Assembly (NCBI RefSeq): GCF_000949295.1
Contig: NZ_JXYS01000035.1
Coordinates: 1 to 43,319, forward strand
Source of the DNA: Acidithrix ferrooxidans
Lineage (GTDB): Bacteria; Actinomycetota; Acidimicrobiia; Acidimicrobiales; Acidimicrobiaceae
Reading direction: 5' to 3'
Length of the DNA stretch: 43,319 nucleotides
Below are positions 26,951-35,691 of the stretch, one piece after another. The number at the start of each line of letters is the position of its first letter. Position 1 is the stretch's first letter. The notes under the pieces were generated by a model, which saw only the letters and a program-made list of their open reading frames with translations, was not told the origin of the DNA and did no database searches. The position numbers and the translations under genes were made by a program.

Positions 26951-27715
26951 TCAACGACCTCGATCTAACAGTATCGGCCAGCCGTTATCGTCAATCTCGG
27001 CATTGGACTTAGCGCGCGCCCACTTATTGTAGCCTTCCACCCATTTATGATGAAAGCCTGCCAAAACATCTGAACTCGTAGAGGGCTCCAAATCGGCTAT
27101 GGCCGGATAAATAGTTGCCATCTCGCGCAGTACGCGATAGGTTACCTTACAGTCTTCCAAAGCGTTATGAAGTTCACCCTTTGCGACATTATATCGAGTT
27201 CCAAGAGCATCTAGAGTTCGGCGCCCCTTCCTGTATGGATCGTAATGGCGATCTAGGACTAATGTGTCGACAACACCAGGGCTAATGCCCATCTCACCCA
27301 AGCCTACGCCCAACTCCCTCTTCAACACATTATCCAGCAGGGATAGGTCATAGCTAATATTCATCCCAACCACAAACCAGCCATTTCGATAAGCACGCAT
27401 CAGCTGATCTACGATCAGACCAAGAGCATCCCCCAGTGAAAGGCCATGTCGTCTTACCGCCGCGTCTGAGATACCATGAATCTTTGCGGCCTCAATCGGT
27501 ATTTGGATGCCAGGATCAACAAGCGAATAGCTCTCTAGTACGCAATTATCACCGCTCATTATCAAAAGGGCGTATGAAACAGGGAGATCAACAAAAACGT
27601 CGACACCCGTTGTCTCAAGATCAAAGACTAAAAAAGTATTGTCGTAAAGCCAACTCTGCACCTTGTCCGTCTCTAATTGGCCACCTTCGTTACCCAGATA
27701 AGATTCAACATTCAC
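26951..27715 (-). CDS. DnaQ-like DEDDh 3'-5' exonuclease
   Basis: A ~254-residue cytosolic exonuclease-fold protein. The three exo motifs are in order: Exo I FDLETTG (Asp32, Glu34 with the start used here), Exo II NISYDLSLL, and Exo III HNALEDCKVT giving the DEDDh set with the His five residues before the last Asp. GTG 27715 is chosen since GAGGA lies five bases before it; a TTG 13 codons earlier (27754) has no such site. Length exceeds a bare domain by about 70 residues, split between N- and C-terminal tails. It could be a stand-alone proofreading subunit-like or RNA-processing enzyme. A perfect inverted repeat lies 75-100 bases upstream. Confidence 0.88.
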   Translation of the reverse strand: MNVESYLGNEGGQLETDKVQSWLYDNTFLVFDLETTGVDVFVDLPVSYALLIMSGDNCVLESYSLVDPGIQIPIEAAKIHGISDAAVRRHGLSLGDALGLIVDQLMRAYRNGWFVVGMNISYDLSLLDNVLKRELGVGLGEMGISPGVVDTLVLDRHYDPYRKGRRTLDALGTRYNVAKGELHNALEDCKVTYRVLREMATIYPAIADLEPSTSSDVLAGFHHKWVEGYNKWARAKSNAEIDDNGWPILLDRGR

Positions 27716-27791
27716 GACAGTCCTCAACCACCTTTTGCAACCACTGAGGTCCAAATCCCCAAAGAGAAAAAATCGTGTCCAAAATGAAAGC

Positions 27792-27815
27792 TATCTCACA
27801 TTCTGAGGTGAGATA
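27792..27815. promoter_or_regulatory. Inverted repeat upstream of the exonuclease gene
   Basis: TATCTCAC (27792-27799) and GTGAGATA (27808-27815) are perfectly complementary, separated by eight bases. Placed 77-100 bases upstream of the minus-strand exonuclease start, in a 283-base gap, it could be an operator or a terminator for the queuosine operon. Symmetry is certain, function is not. Confidence 0.5.
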
Positions 27816-27998
27816 ATTTGTGAACTGCCTCTAAACACTACGTCGAAAATGCAAAAAGCACTCACTGATTTACTGGTCAATTTAGGATTTTCGCAAAAAA
27901 ACAAGCGACAGCTTCCAAAACTTATCTATAGTCGCCATCAGATATCTGTAATAGAAAATAGACCATCTGTAATTAGAGAGATACAGTCCTAAGTGTCA

Positions 27999-28586
27999 CT
28001 ACGCTCCTCGCAGAGTCCGAGCGGGAATTGAAAAAACCCGGAAACGCCTCAACCATCCGGCTATCAACGCTCCGCTCAACATCACCCAAAACTTTCCCAA
28101 AAGCTGGCCGCCCAGCGCCAGCGAAAGTGGAATCCCGGCCAACGTTAGAAATACGACCGAATCGACTACGTCGGCTACAATTCCCGAAGCCAATACAGCA
28201 AAAGGAAAGTTCTTCGACTGCAAAGGCGTATAGATCAAAAAGTCACAACTCTCAGAGAGCAAAAAGGTAGCACCTGAAGCAAAAGCAAGATGAGCTGACG
28301 AGACCAATGTAGATACTAGAGCTCCGACAATAATTGCCAAAATCCCAACTTTGGTACCTGTTACACGTTGTAAAACGTCTCTAGCGACAAAGGCCGCCCC
28401 AGCAAGATATACACCCGATGGAGCCATCAAACCAAACCCTACAGGTAGCACATGAGCTCCAGGAATAGCCTTCCCGACATGACCAATCATCCAATTTGAG
28501 CCGCCTATCACAAAGACGTAGATCAAAAACGCAATGGCTCCTATAACCAATTGACTCTTAGATCTGTCAATTTCCTCTAACGCCAT
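27999..28586 (-). CDS. VUT-family (YhhQ/COG1738-like) queuosine-precursor transporter
   Basis: A 195-residue membrane protein with about six hydrophobic helices. The pattern MAPSGVYLAGAAFVARDVLQR, LAFASGATFLLSE-CDFLIYTPL and GIVADVVDSVVFLTLAGIP (an Asp-rich helix) matches the VUT/YhhQ group, in which E. coli YhhQ imports preQ0 and preQ1. It is 47 bases downstream of queF in the same direction, supporting a role in uptake of a 7-deazaguanine. The ATG at 28586 has an AGGGGAAG stretch upstream. Confidence 0.88.
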   Translation of the reverse strand: MALEEIDRSKSQLVIGAIAFLIYVFVIGGSNWMIGHVGKAIPGAHVLPVGFGLMAPSGVYLAGAAFVARDVLQRVTGTKVGILAIIVGALVSTLVSSAHLAFASGATFLLSESCDFLIYTPLQSKNFPFAVLASGIVADVVDSVVFLTLAGIPLSLALGGQLLGKFWVMLSGALIAGWLRRFRVFSIPARTLRGA

Positions 28587-28633
28587 CGATTGATACTTCC
28601 CCTAAATCAATTCCAAAAAATCAAACACGATCA

Positions 28634-29128
28634 TCAGCCCCTTGGGCCACGGGCCGAGAGACGATCAAAACTTGCAAATAGCTCTGCGATCTCATCGCGC
28701 AGTTCACTAGCCATTGGAGAGTTGCGTCGAATGGTGAGTGGCTTAATGGCTATTCCGCCTCTGACGTTGAAGTCACCAAAGACTCTTAAATAAAGAGGGT
28801 TAATCTTAGCCACGATGTCATCTGCAATTGAATTGACGCAGTCTTCGTGAAAGGCGCCGTGGTTCCTATAGCTGACAAGGTAAAGTTTAAGGCTCTTAGA
28901 TTCAACACAGAGCTTGTCGCCAACGTAGTCAATATATATACTTCCGTAGTCGGGCTGTCCGGTCATAGGACAAAGACTAGTAAATTCCAGACAATCCAAA
29001 CCTATGACAAAAGGAACTTCAGGACGCGGATTGTCAAAGACCTCTAGGAGGTCAGCCGTCGGCGAACTATATTCATAGTTAGTTGAGCCTGCTCCCAATA
29101 AACTCAGCTTCGAAGTATCGCTTACCAT
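28634..29128 (-). CDS. queF: NADPH-dependent 7-cyano-7-deazaguanine reductase
   Basis: A ~164-residue cytosolic enzyme of the single-domain (YkvM-like) QueF type. It reduces preQ0 to preQ1 in queuosine synthesis. The active-site Cys lies in EFTSLCPMTGQPDYG and the NADPH/substrate motif is ESKSLKLYLVSYRN. ATG 29128 (MVSDTSKLSLLG) is preferred; the longer frame to 29215 adds 29 residues unlike the family. It sits between queC and the VUT transporter in a minus-strand operon. Confidence 0.95.
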   Translation of the reverse strand: MVSDTSKLSLLGAGSTNYEYSSPTADLLEVFDNPRPEVPFVIGLDCLEFTSLCPMTGQPDYGSIYIDYVGDKLCVESKSLKLYLVSYRNHGAFHEDCVNSIADDIVAKINPLYLRVFGDFNVRGGIAIKPLTIRRNSPMASELRDEIAELFASFDRLSARGPRG

Positions 29129-29230
29129 ATAAATTTCACTCAGATTCCTTAAATACGTTTTCTTGAACTTCACGATAGAAACAGCCAAAGGCTTCGTAAT
29201 GCCACAATCGCACACGGATCAACGAGGCTC

Positions 29231-29920
29231 CTAAAATAGCGGATCTACCATACCTAGACTCTCAAAGGCCCCCATGCGTATCAGACACGAGTCACAGCTT
29301 CCGCAGGGTTTATTAAAGTCAACTGGGTCATAACAACTATGGGTTATGGAATAATCCACTCCCAGGGAAAGGCCAAGCTCGATTATTCCAACTTTAGTCA
29401 AAGTCAAAAGGGGGGCGTGGATCGTTGTCTTTTGGCCCTTCTCAACCGATGCCTTAGTAGCTAAATTCGCCATAGCTTCAAAGGCGGCCAAGTACTCGGG
29501 ACGACAATCTGGATACCCACTATAGTCGATCGAATTCGCACCTATAAAGATGTCGCTGGCAGAGATCGTCTCCGCCAAAGCCAATGCAAATGAAAGAAAA
29601 ATCGTGTTGCGTGCCGGTACGTAGGTGACAGGAATCTCCTTAGATGCCCCAAAGTCAACCGCCTCGCCGCTTTGACGGTGAGGAACATCAATGGATGCAG
29701 TGAGTGCCGAACCGCCAAACACTCTCAAATCTATGTCGCAAACTACATGGCTATGAAGACCCAGCTCTCGAGCAACGCGCCGAGCCGCATCCAATTCAAC
29801 AAGGTGGCGCTGACCGTAGTTAAAGCTCAAAGCATGAACGTCAAATCCTTGGCTCATGGCAAAGGCAGCCACCGTGGTAGAGTCAAGTCCACCACTTAGA
29901 AGCACTACACAATTGGCCAT
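29231..29920 (-). CDS. queC: 7-cyano-7-deazaguanine synthase
   Basis: A 229-residue cytosolic ATP-dependent enzyme that turns 7-carboxy-7-deazaguanine and ammonia into preQ0. The PP-loop SGGLDSTT is at the N-terminus, followed by [18 protein letters not shown] and [19 protein letters not shown]. The C-terminal zinc site is given by Cys residues in [25 protein letters not shown] lies seven bases before the ATG at 29920. First gene of queC-queF-VUT. No queD or queE is seen here. I found no preQ1 riboswitch in the upstream 80 bases. Confidence 0.96.
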   Translation of the reverse strand: MANCVVLLSGGLDSTTVAAFAMSQGFDVHALSFNYGQRHLVELDAARRVARELGLHSHVVCDIDLRVFGGSALTASIDVPHRQSGEAVDFGASKEIPVTYVPARNTIFLSFALALAETISASDIFIGANSIDYSGYPDCRPEYLAAFEAMANLATKASVEKGQKTTIHAPLLTLTKVGIIELGLSLGVDYSITHSCYDPVDFNKPCGSCDSCLIRMGAFESLGMVDPLF

Positions 29921-30706
29921 TACGACTCCTTAAATAGTAAAGAGATACTAGAACTAGGGACGATCCTCGACCGTTTTTGGGCCAAGTTCAAGATTTACTC
30001 CCAAATAGCCTATTGTCAATCCGCCCAAAGGACTTTGGGGAGGATACAAATCTTAATATTCAAAAACGAACCTCTCTTCATCAATGGATCCGCGTCAAGG
30101 CCTATCCAGAGTCCGAAAGATCCAAAAAAAGCGACCTTTATCCAATTGGTACCTTAGAAATCTGCTACTCGAAACCTTTCCATCTCGAAGAACTCAACCT
30201 CTCTCAGTCGAGCTTCGTCGACCACAAGACTCTCTTTAAAGCATTACCGGCGCCGATGATCAAAAGGGGAAAGGGGCCATCGCGGCCTCCAGTTGGATTA
30301 GGAGACAGACCCTGTGAGCAAAAATGAAAAAATGCGATCGCATTCTTATCGCCATCGCGAAAAAGATATCGGCCCCCTCCAGAAGCTATAGTCAAAAATA
30401 AGGTGCTCTAAAAGATACCTTCTAGATCCACGAATGATTCCTCTTATTAGTTCACGGAGCCAAATGCAAAAAAGAAGTTAAAAATCTCTCAAGCGCGGCC
30501 AGAGCGATACCCCCCTCTTCTTTGGACAATATGCCCAAGGTAAGCAATTGAGCCAAGATCGGTCTGGCCCGTCGAGATGGTCTTGGCGAGATAGTCTTGG
30601 CCGCCCAAGAAGGCGTCAAATATCACCAAACCTGAAATTGAATCCCATAAGCGACTGCGAGGTGCAATAATTCTTATTGGAACAATTTTGGTATAAGGAA
30701 TGTAAC
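29921..30706. other. Intergenic region between divergent queC and esterase genes
   Basis: About 790 bases holding the promoters of two divergent units. Frames at 29977-30327 (+) and 30204-30395 (-) lack ribosome sites and motifs and are not accepted. A diverged 14-base direct repeat, CGAGATGGTCTTGG / CGAGATAGTCTTGG, lies around 30573-30600. AAGGAA precedes the esterase start. No RNA gene or riboswitch was recognised. Confidence 0.45.
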
Positions 30707-31936
30707 ATGAAAATTAATGTAACCAAGGATCCAAAGCGAATGGGATTCGATCCCAAGAGGCTGGATCGAATCGGAGAGCACTTCCAATCCTACGTAGAAC
30801 AAAAAAAACTTGCCGGATGGCTAGTCTCCATCACGCGCCACTCGGAGCCCATTTACCTTGCTAAATCAGGTTTAAGAGACATCGAGGGTGGACAGGCGAT
30901 AGAAGAGGATACCTTATTTCGTATCTATTCAATGACTAAGCCGATCACCACAGTCGCAGCGATGATCCTATACGAACGAGGGCTCTTGGATATAACTGAC
31001 CCAGTCTCGAAGTACATTCCATCATTTGCAAACCTCCGCGTCTTCAAGCAAGGCTCCACTCAAGCCCCCTTGACCGTTCCAGCGACTGAACCAATGCGAA
31101 TTTGGCACCTCATGACCCATACATCAGGCCTCACCTACGGCTTTCACCACGCACACACCACCGATGCGATCTACCGTGCAAACGGTTACGAATGGGGTTG
31201 GCCGCCAGATGTCGATTTAGCAGGTGCGTGCGATGCATGGGCATCGATGCCCCTAGTGGCCAATCCAGGAACGGAATGGAACTACTCGGTATCGACAGAC
31301 GTTCTAGGTCGCGTCGTTGAGGTTGCCTCGGGAATGGGACTTGATGAATTCATGAAGAGGGAGATCTTTGACCCACTCTCGATGGTCGATACATCATTTT
31401 ATATAGAGCCAGAACGCGCATCGAGACTCGCCGCGCTCTATATGCCAGGAGTAAATGGTGAAATCACGCGCCTCGATGCCTTTGGAAATGCATGTCTATC
31501 GCCTCAGAGAGTGCTCTCTGGCGGTGGCGGACTAGTCTCAACGGCAAGCGACTATGCCGCCTTTATGGCGATGATGCTAAATCGTGGCGAGCTTGATAGG
31601 GTCCGAATTCTCTCTCCTAAAACAGTAGATTACATGGTCACCAATCACCTTCCCGGAAACCAAGATATGGACCAGATCGGACGGCCAATCTTCTCCGAGT
31701 CAAATTCGGCTGGGGTTGGTTTTGGGCTGGGCTTCTCTGTTGTCATAAACCCCGCCGACACCAAATCTCTGATCTCCAAAGGAACCTATGCTTGGGGAGG
31801 AGCCGCCAGCACTGCCTTTTTCATCGATCCCAAAGAGGGTTTGGCGATCTCATTTATGACACAACTGCTCCCCTCCTCGACGTACCCAATTCGTCCAGAA
31901 TTGGTTCAGTTGGTTTACAGTGCAATGGTAGATTAG
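30707..31936 (+). CDS. Serine hydrolase of the class-C beta-lactamase/EstB family
   Basis: A 409-residue enzyme of the beta-lactamase-fold esterase group. The nucleophile motif SMTK (Ser75, Lys78) is intact, the second motif is YSV (Tyr193) as in EstB-type esterases, and MTHTSGLTYGF is the typical loop between them. No signal peptide is visible, which argues for an intracellular esterase rather than an antibiotic-degrading beta-lactamase. ATG 30707 is chosen because AAGGA lies eight bases before it; the open frame extends ten codons further to TTG 30677. The acyl-CoA synthetase follows in the same direction, separated by a strong hairpin. Confidence 0.9.
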   Translation: MKINVTKDPKRMGFDPKRLDRIGEHFQSYVEQKKLAGWLVSITRHSEPIYLAKSGLRDIEGGQAIEEDTLFRIYSMTKPITTVAAMILYERGLLDITDPVSKYIPSFANLRVFKQGSTQAPLTVPATEPMRIWHLMTHTSGLTYGFHHAHTTDAIYRANGYEWGWPPDVDLAGACDAWASMPLVANPGTEWNYSVSTDVLGRVVEVASGMGLDEFMKREIFDPLSMVDTSFYIEPERASRLAALYMPGVNGEITRLDAFGNACLSPQRVLSGGGGLVSTASDYAAFMAMMLNRGELDRVRILSPKTVDYMVTNHLPGNQDMDQIGRPIFSESNSAGVGFGLGFSVVINPADTKSLISKGTYAWGGAASTAFFIDPKEGLAISFMTQLLPSSTYPIRPELVQLVYSAMVD

Positions 31937-32032
31937 CCATTCAAATTTGGCGGGATAAATCTATCCAAAAAAAGGATCAAACGACCACTGAGATATCGAT
32001 CAGATCGTTTGGATATCGGAAGAAAAAACAAC

Positions 32033-32074
32033 TGATGAGCTACCGGAGAGATTTTCATCTCCGATAGCTCATCA
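32033..32074 (+). terminator. Strong hairpin between esterase and acyl-CoA synthetase genes
   Basis: TGATGAGCTA-C-CGGAGA (32033-32049) pairs with TCTCCG-A-TAGCTCATCA (32058-32074): 16 pairs, one mismatch, eight-base loop. It ends 21 bases before the acyl-CoA synthetase ATG (32096), close to its ribosome site. A weaker hairpin CAAACGA/TCGTTTG (31978-32011) precedes it. It may terminate the esterase transcript or attenuate the next gene. Confidence 0.7.
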
Positions 32075-32095
32075 ATTTCTAATTGAGGGAGACGA

Positions 32096-33760
32096 ATGGA
32101 CTACGAAGAGGCGCTTTTAGCCATCACTGGAGCGGGACAGTTCTTTGAGATCGTAGATGCCAAAATAAATGGTATCGAAATGAAGGTCTTCAAAAATACG
32201 CCATCATGCCTCGGAGATCTCTTTGCCAACGCAGCCCAGCATGCTAACGAGATTGCTGTCGTCTACGAGGACGAGAGGGTCTCCTATGAAACCCTAATGA
32301 AGCGCGCAGATGCGTTTGCAGACCTATTGGCAAACCACTATGGCGTTCAAAAAGGTGACCGTGTCGCTATTGCCATGCGAAACTTACCTGAGTGGATCGA
32401 AGCCTACATCGCTACTTTAAACATTGGAGCAATTGCCACTTTGATAAACGGCTGGTGGCAGAGGGACGAAATCGAATACGCCCTAGGTGATGCGACACCA
32501 AAAGTTCTAATCGCAGACACAGAACGCGCCAAGCGATCTCTAGCTCCCGCAAGTGAAAGAGGGGTACCGATCGTCGTAGTTCGATCTACTCCGGCTGACG
32601 ACCTTGGAGAACTAAGGCGATTTGACCCAGCCACCTGGGAGACAAAGCCGTATAAGAAACCTGTCATGGACCCCGACGACGAAGCGACAATCCTCTACAC
32701 CTCAGGTACGACAGGCTTTCCAAAAGGCGCTTTATCGACTCATAGGGCAATCATGAATGCAGTCTATGCAAATGGGGCTCGAGCTCAAATGAGCACCCTG
32801 CGGTACCCACCAAAGCAGCCGTCACAATGGCCAACTAGCTTTATCCTTGCGGTGCCCCTATTCCACGTAACTGGGTGCGTATCAGTACTTCTATCTTCAC
32901 TAATTACGAACTCCAAATTAGTACTGATGCACCGCTGGGATCCAGATGTCGCCCTTGCAATAATCGAAGAGGAACATATAACCCACTTCATTGGTGTCCC
33001 TACAATGTCATGGGATATGCTCGAAAGTCCAAATTTCACCAAAACCGATACATCCTCGCTCTTGAGCATGGGTGGAGGGGGGTCGGCGGTTCCCCCAGAA
33101 TTGATCAAGCGCATTGCAAATGGAATCAAAAACGGACGACCGGGTTTTGGCTATGGGATGACCGAAACTAATTCCTACGGACCGCAAATCGGAGATGACG
33201 AAGCACTTCAATATCCAAAATCAGCAGGGCGGTCCTTGCCTATTGTGGAGATTGCAATCCTCGACCCCATGGGTGAAAAAGTGCCCGTTGGCGAAAGAGG
33301 AGAGATCTGCTTCAAGGGCGCTACCGTCATTAAAGAGTATTGGAACAAGCCAGAAGCCAATGCTAAAACATTTGTGGATGGATTTTTGAGATCAGGCGAC
33401 ATCGGCCACTTGGATGAAAACGGACTCGTATATGTAGATGATCGAATCAAAGATATGGTAATTCGTGGCGGCGAAAACGTCTACTGCGCAGAGGTTGAAT
33501 CTGCCATTTACGAATATCCTGCAGTCTATGAAGCCGCTGTCTTTGGACTACCACATCCCCGATTAGGGGAAGAGGTTGCAGCGTCAATCTACCTCAAGGA
33601 AGGCTCCAAAGTCTCGCCCCAAGAGATATCCTCTTTCCTTTCGAAAAAGATTGCAAGTTACAAAATCCCAACGAAACTTTACATTGAAAGTGATCCCCTC
33701 CCACGTGGTGCTACGGGAAAGATCCAAAAGCGCGAACTTCGAGACCGCCACGTGGACTAA
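32096..33760 (+). CDS. Acyl-CoA synthetase (AMP-forming)
   Basis: A 554-residue ANL-superfamily ligase that activates a carboxylic acid with ATP and CoA. The P-loop is YTSGTTGFPKGALSTH. The acyl-binding and adenylation motifs FGYGMTETNSYGP and SGDIGHLDENGLVYVDDR are present, as is the hinge region KDMVIRGGENVYCAEVE. The catalytic Lys is in PRGATGKIQKREL near the C-terminus. Nothing points to a specific chain length; medium- or long-chain fatty acids are the usual choice. GAGGGAG precedes ATG 32096. The preceding esterase could release the acid that this enzyme activates, which is inference from adjacency. Confidence 0.93.
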   Translation: MDYEEALLAITGAGQFFEIVDAKINGIEMKVFKNTPSCLGDLFANAAQHANEIAVVYEDERVSYETLMKRADAFADLLANHYGVQKGDRVAIAMRNLPEWIEAYIATLNIGAIATLINGWWQRDEIEYALGDATPKVLIADTERAKRSLAPASERGVPIVVVRSTPADDLGELRRFDPATWETKPYKKPVMDPDDEATILYTSGTTGFPKGALSTHRAIMNAVYANGARAQMSTLRYPPKQPSQWPTSFILAVPLFHVTGCVSVLLSSLITNSKLVLMHRWDPDVALAIIEEEHITHFIGVPTMSWDMLESPNFTKTDTSSLLSMGGGGSAVPPELIKRIANGIKNGRPGFGYGMTETNSYGPQIGDDEALQYPKSAGRSLPIVEIAILDPMGEKVPVGERGEICFKGATVIKEYWNKPEANAKTFVDGFLRSGDIGHLDENGLVYVDDRIKDMVIRGGENVYCAEVESAIYEYPAVYEAAVFGLPHPRLGEEVAASIYLKEGSKVSPQEISSFLSKKIASYKIPTKLYIESDPLPRGATGKIQKRELRDRHVD

Positions 33761-33788
33761 TCAACAAAGCACTACGGACAATTCCTGC

Positions 33789-33841
33789 TTCGTACGCGCC
33801 CATGCCCGACCATAAAGAGTTCTGCCATGGGCGCATACGAA
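33789..33841. terminator. Hairpin after the acyl-CoA synthetase gene
   Basis: TTCGTACGCGCCCATG (33789-33804) pairs with CATGGGCGCATACGAA (33826-33841), 15 of 16 bases matching, with a 21-base loop. It starts 29 bases after the stop at 33760 and lies before the convergent GNAT gene. A clear T-run is lacking. Confidence 0.65.
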
Positions 33842-34017
33842 GTTGAGATAATTGATGAGAAGCTCCGTTGAATAGTCTTACCATTGAAGATGAGTGCAAC
33901 GAAGTCACCGAAACCTCAACAATTTATCTCGACTTATCTCAACAATGTATCTCTAGGGTCAAAGGGTGAATCTAGCGAAAGGCGGACCGTAGATCGTATC
34001 GAGATCTCGCTCGTAGT

Positions 34018-34566
34018 TTATTTTGAGACATAGTCACTCGCCAGCATTGAAAAGCACAATCGATCTAGATAAAGACCATTCAGCAAAATCGCCCGCACAG
34101 CTCGCGACTCAAGCGAAAAGCCACAACGCTTCGCTACGGCAATAGAGCGCTCATTATTGTCTGCCACGAATATCTCCAACCGATTAATTCCCAGTTGCCC
34201 AAAGGCAAAAGAAGTCATCTCGGCGACGACCTTGGTAATTATGCCCCTACGTGTGAAAGGGTCACCCAGAAAATAACCGATCTCTCCGGAGTTATTTAGT
34301 GGATCCAAAGAGAGCGAAGCTCCACCCGCCATCAAACCGTTAAACCAAATTCCAAAGTGATACTCCAGACCTGAAGAATAAAGTTCAAGGGCGCGACGCA
34401 AAAAATCTGCCTCGTCATCTGGAGACTTTGTCGAATCAACCCAAGGCAAAAATCTCCTCAAAGAATTCCTCGAAGAATTTACGAGCGCAAAGATCTCATC
34501 GGCATCCCGAGGACTTAAAATACCAACCTCGATAGAGTCGTCTAGTCTAGAACGCAAAAAGTGCAT
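34018..34566 (-). CDS. GNAT N-acetyltransferase, RimJ/RimL-like
   Basis: A 182-residue cytosolic acetyltransferase of the RimJ/RimL group, which acetylates N-terminal or small-molecule amines with acetyl-CoA. The family pattern is seen in LRRFLPWVDS near residue 40, GEIGYFLGDPFTRRGIITKVVAEM (strand 4 plus the acetyl-CoA-binding loop with R-x-x-G) and RLEIFVADNNERSIAVAKRCGF. The ATG at 34566 has no clear ribosome site. The target cannot be assigned. Divergent from the LysE-type gene. Confidence 0.9.
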   Translation of the reverse strand: MHFLRSRLDDSIEVGILSPRDADEIFALVNSSRNSLRRFLPWVDSTKSPDDEADFLRRALELYSSGLEYHFGIWFNGLMAGGASLSLDPLNNSGEIGYFLGDPFTRRGIITKVVAEMTSFAFGQLGINRLEIFVADNNERSIAVAKRCGFSLESRAVRAILLNGLYLDRLCFSMLASDYVSK

Positions 34567-34739
34567 AACATTAATATGCTATACGACGACGACTAGTGAT
34601 TACGATCGCTAAAGTTTGACCATTAACCGCTCTAAAAATGGATCCCCAGGCGTGCTAATAGACAGTTAGGGAAAGTCTTTCGATTTACAATTTGTGGATG
34701 GTCCTATCTAAAAAGATAAATTACTCCCTATTAGGCCGC

Positions 34740-34745
34740 TAATAT
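34740..34745 (+). promoter_or_regulatory. Candidate -10 box for a leaderless LysE-type transcript
   Basis: TAATAT fits the TANNNT -10 element and ends nine bases before ATG 34755. There is no Shine-Dalgarno sequence in between. This spacing would put transcription start at or a few bases before the ATG, as in leaderless actinobacterial genes. No -35 is obvious. Confidence 0.4.
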
Positions 34746-34754
34746 AAAGATTAA

Positions 34755-35390
34755 ATGAGGCCCTATTTCTTATCCTTCCTGCTAACAGCGATCCTGATCG
34801 TCCTTCTTCCTGGACCAGACACCATGGTGGTCGTAAAAAACATAATCAGAGGCGGTAAAAAGGGTGGACTTCTAGCTGGCCTCGGCGTCCTAGTAGGGCT
34901 TATGATATGGGTAGCAGCGGCCAGTTTTGGTGTTTCGGAGATCCTTGCTGCTTCAAGATATGGATACATGGCACTAAGGGTCTGCGGTGCTATCTATTTA
35001 ACCTGGATGGGAATATCAACAATTCGAAGTAGGAGAAAGGATATCGAGGGCATTGATGAGAAATACTCTATTGGAGGAGCTAAAGATAGGGCGGGTCACC
35101 TAAAAAGATCTTTTAGCGACGGCCTCATGAGCGATCTCCTAAATCCAAAGATTGGAATCTTTTTCATAACCTTTTTACCCAGCTTCGTGCCCTCTGGATA
35201 TCAGATCGGAACTACTACCGCACTCTTGGGAATCGTCTTTACCATCCTCACCGCGATCTATTTTTCAATATTGATTGCCATCTCGATGAAATTGACAAAA
35301 TGGATGTCAAAGGGGTCGATTAGGTCACGGCTGTCAATCGGGACTGGACTGGTTCTAATTGGATTCGCGATACGGCTAGCTACCGAATAG
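34755..35390 (+). CDS. LysE/RhtB-family amino-acid exporter
   Basis: A 211-residue inner-membrane protein with about six hydrophobic helices. Diagnostic features are LPGPDTMVVVKNIIRGGKKGG at the N-terminus (family PGP motif), YLTWMGISTIRS after helix 3, and SDLLNPKIGIFFITFLPSF. It exports amino acids or similar metabolites; the substrate is unknown. The start lacks a ribosome site and may be leaderless. Single gene, divergent from the GNAT gene. Confidence 0.92.
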   Translation: MRPYFLSFLLTAILIVLLPGPDTMVVVKNIIRGGKKGGLLAGLGVLVGLMIWVAAASFGVSEILAASRYGYMALRVCGAIYLTWMGISTIRSRRKDIEGIDEKYSIGGAKDRAGHLKRSFSDGLMSDLLNPKIGIFFITFLPSFVPSGYQIGTTTALLGIVFTILTAIYFSILIAISMKLTKWMSKGSIRSRLSIGTGLVLIGFAIRLATE

Positions 35391-35691
35391 AACCTAAAAT
35401 TGAGGATAGATAGCCATTAAGTCTCTCTATTACCACCACCACGGGACAAAACTCTCTCCATTACCGCGCACGTTCCTCAAAGCGCCTGATCCAATCAAAT
35501 CACCAAACCAAACACACCGCCTTGGGGACTCGCCTAAAATATAGCTGTATTCATGGCCGTCACCTTATGACATTGCCACGACCTAGGTGGCTGGAGTCCA
35601 AGGCATCGGCATAAACTCTATTCGGTCTGGTTCTAGCAGAACTCCTACCACCATCGTCGAACTAACTTCCAAAAGATTGAAAGACTAAAGC
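35391..35691. other. Intergenic region upstream of the DPA module
   Basis: About 300 bases. CTAAAATATAG near 35535 could hold a -10 element. The ribosome site before GTG 35692 is weak (GAAAG). CCACGACCTAGGTGG is a small imperfect dyad at about 35576-35590. No gene or clear terminator was recognised. Confidence 0.4.

Noticed and set aside
29921-30000. preQ1 riboswitch in the queC leader
   Set aside because: Looked for on the minus strand; no matching core or pseudoknot sequence was seen, only a normal AAGGAG ribosome site.
29977-30327. 116-codon plus-strand frame and overlapping minus-strand frame at 30204-30395
   Set aside because: Neither has a plausible start, family motif or coding look; they overlap each other in a promoter region.
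30573-30600. Diverged 14-base direct repeat upstream of the esterase gene
   Set aside because: Only two copies with a mismatch; could be chance, and it lies over 100 bases from the start codon.
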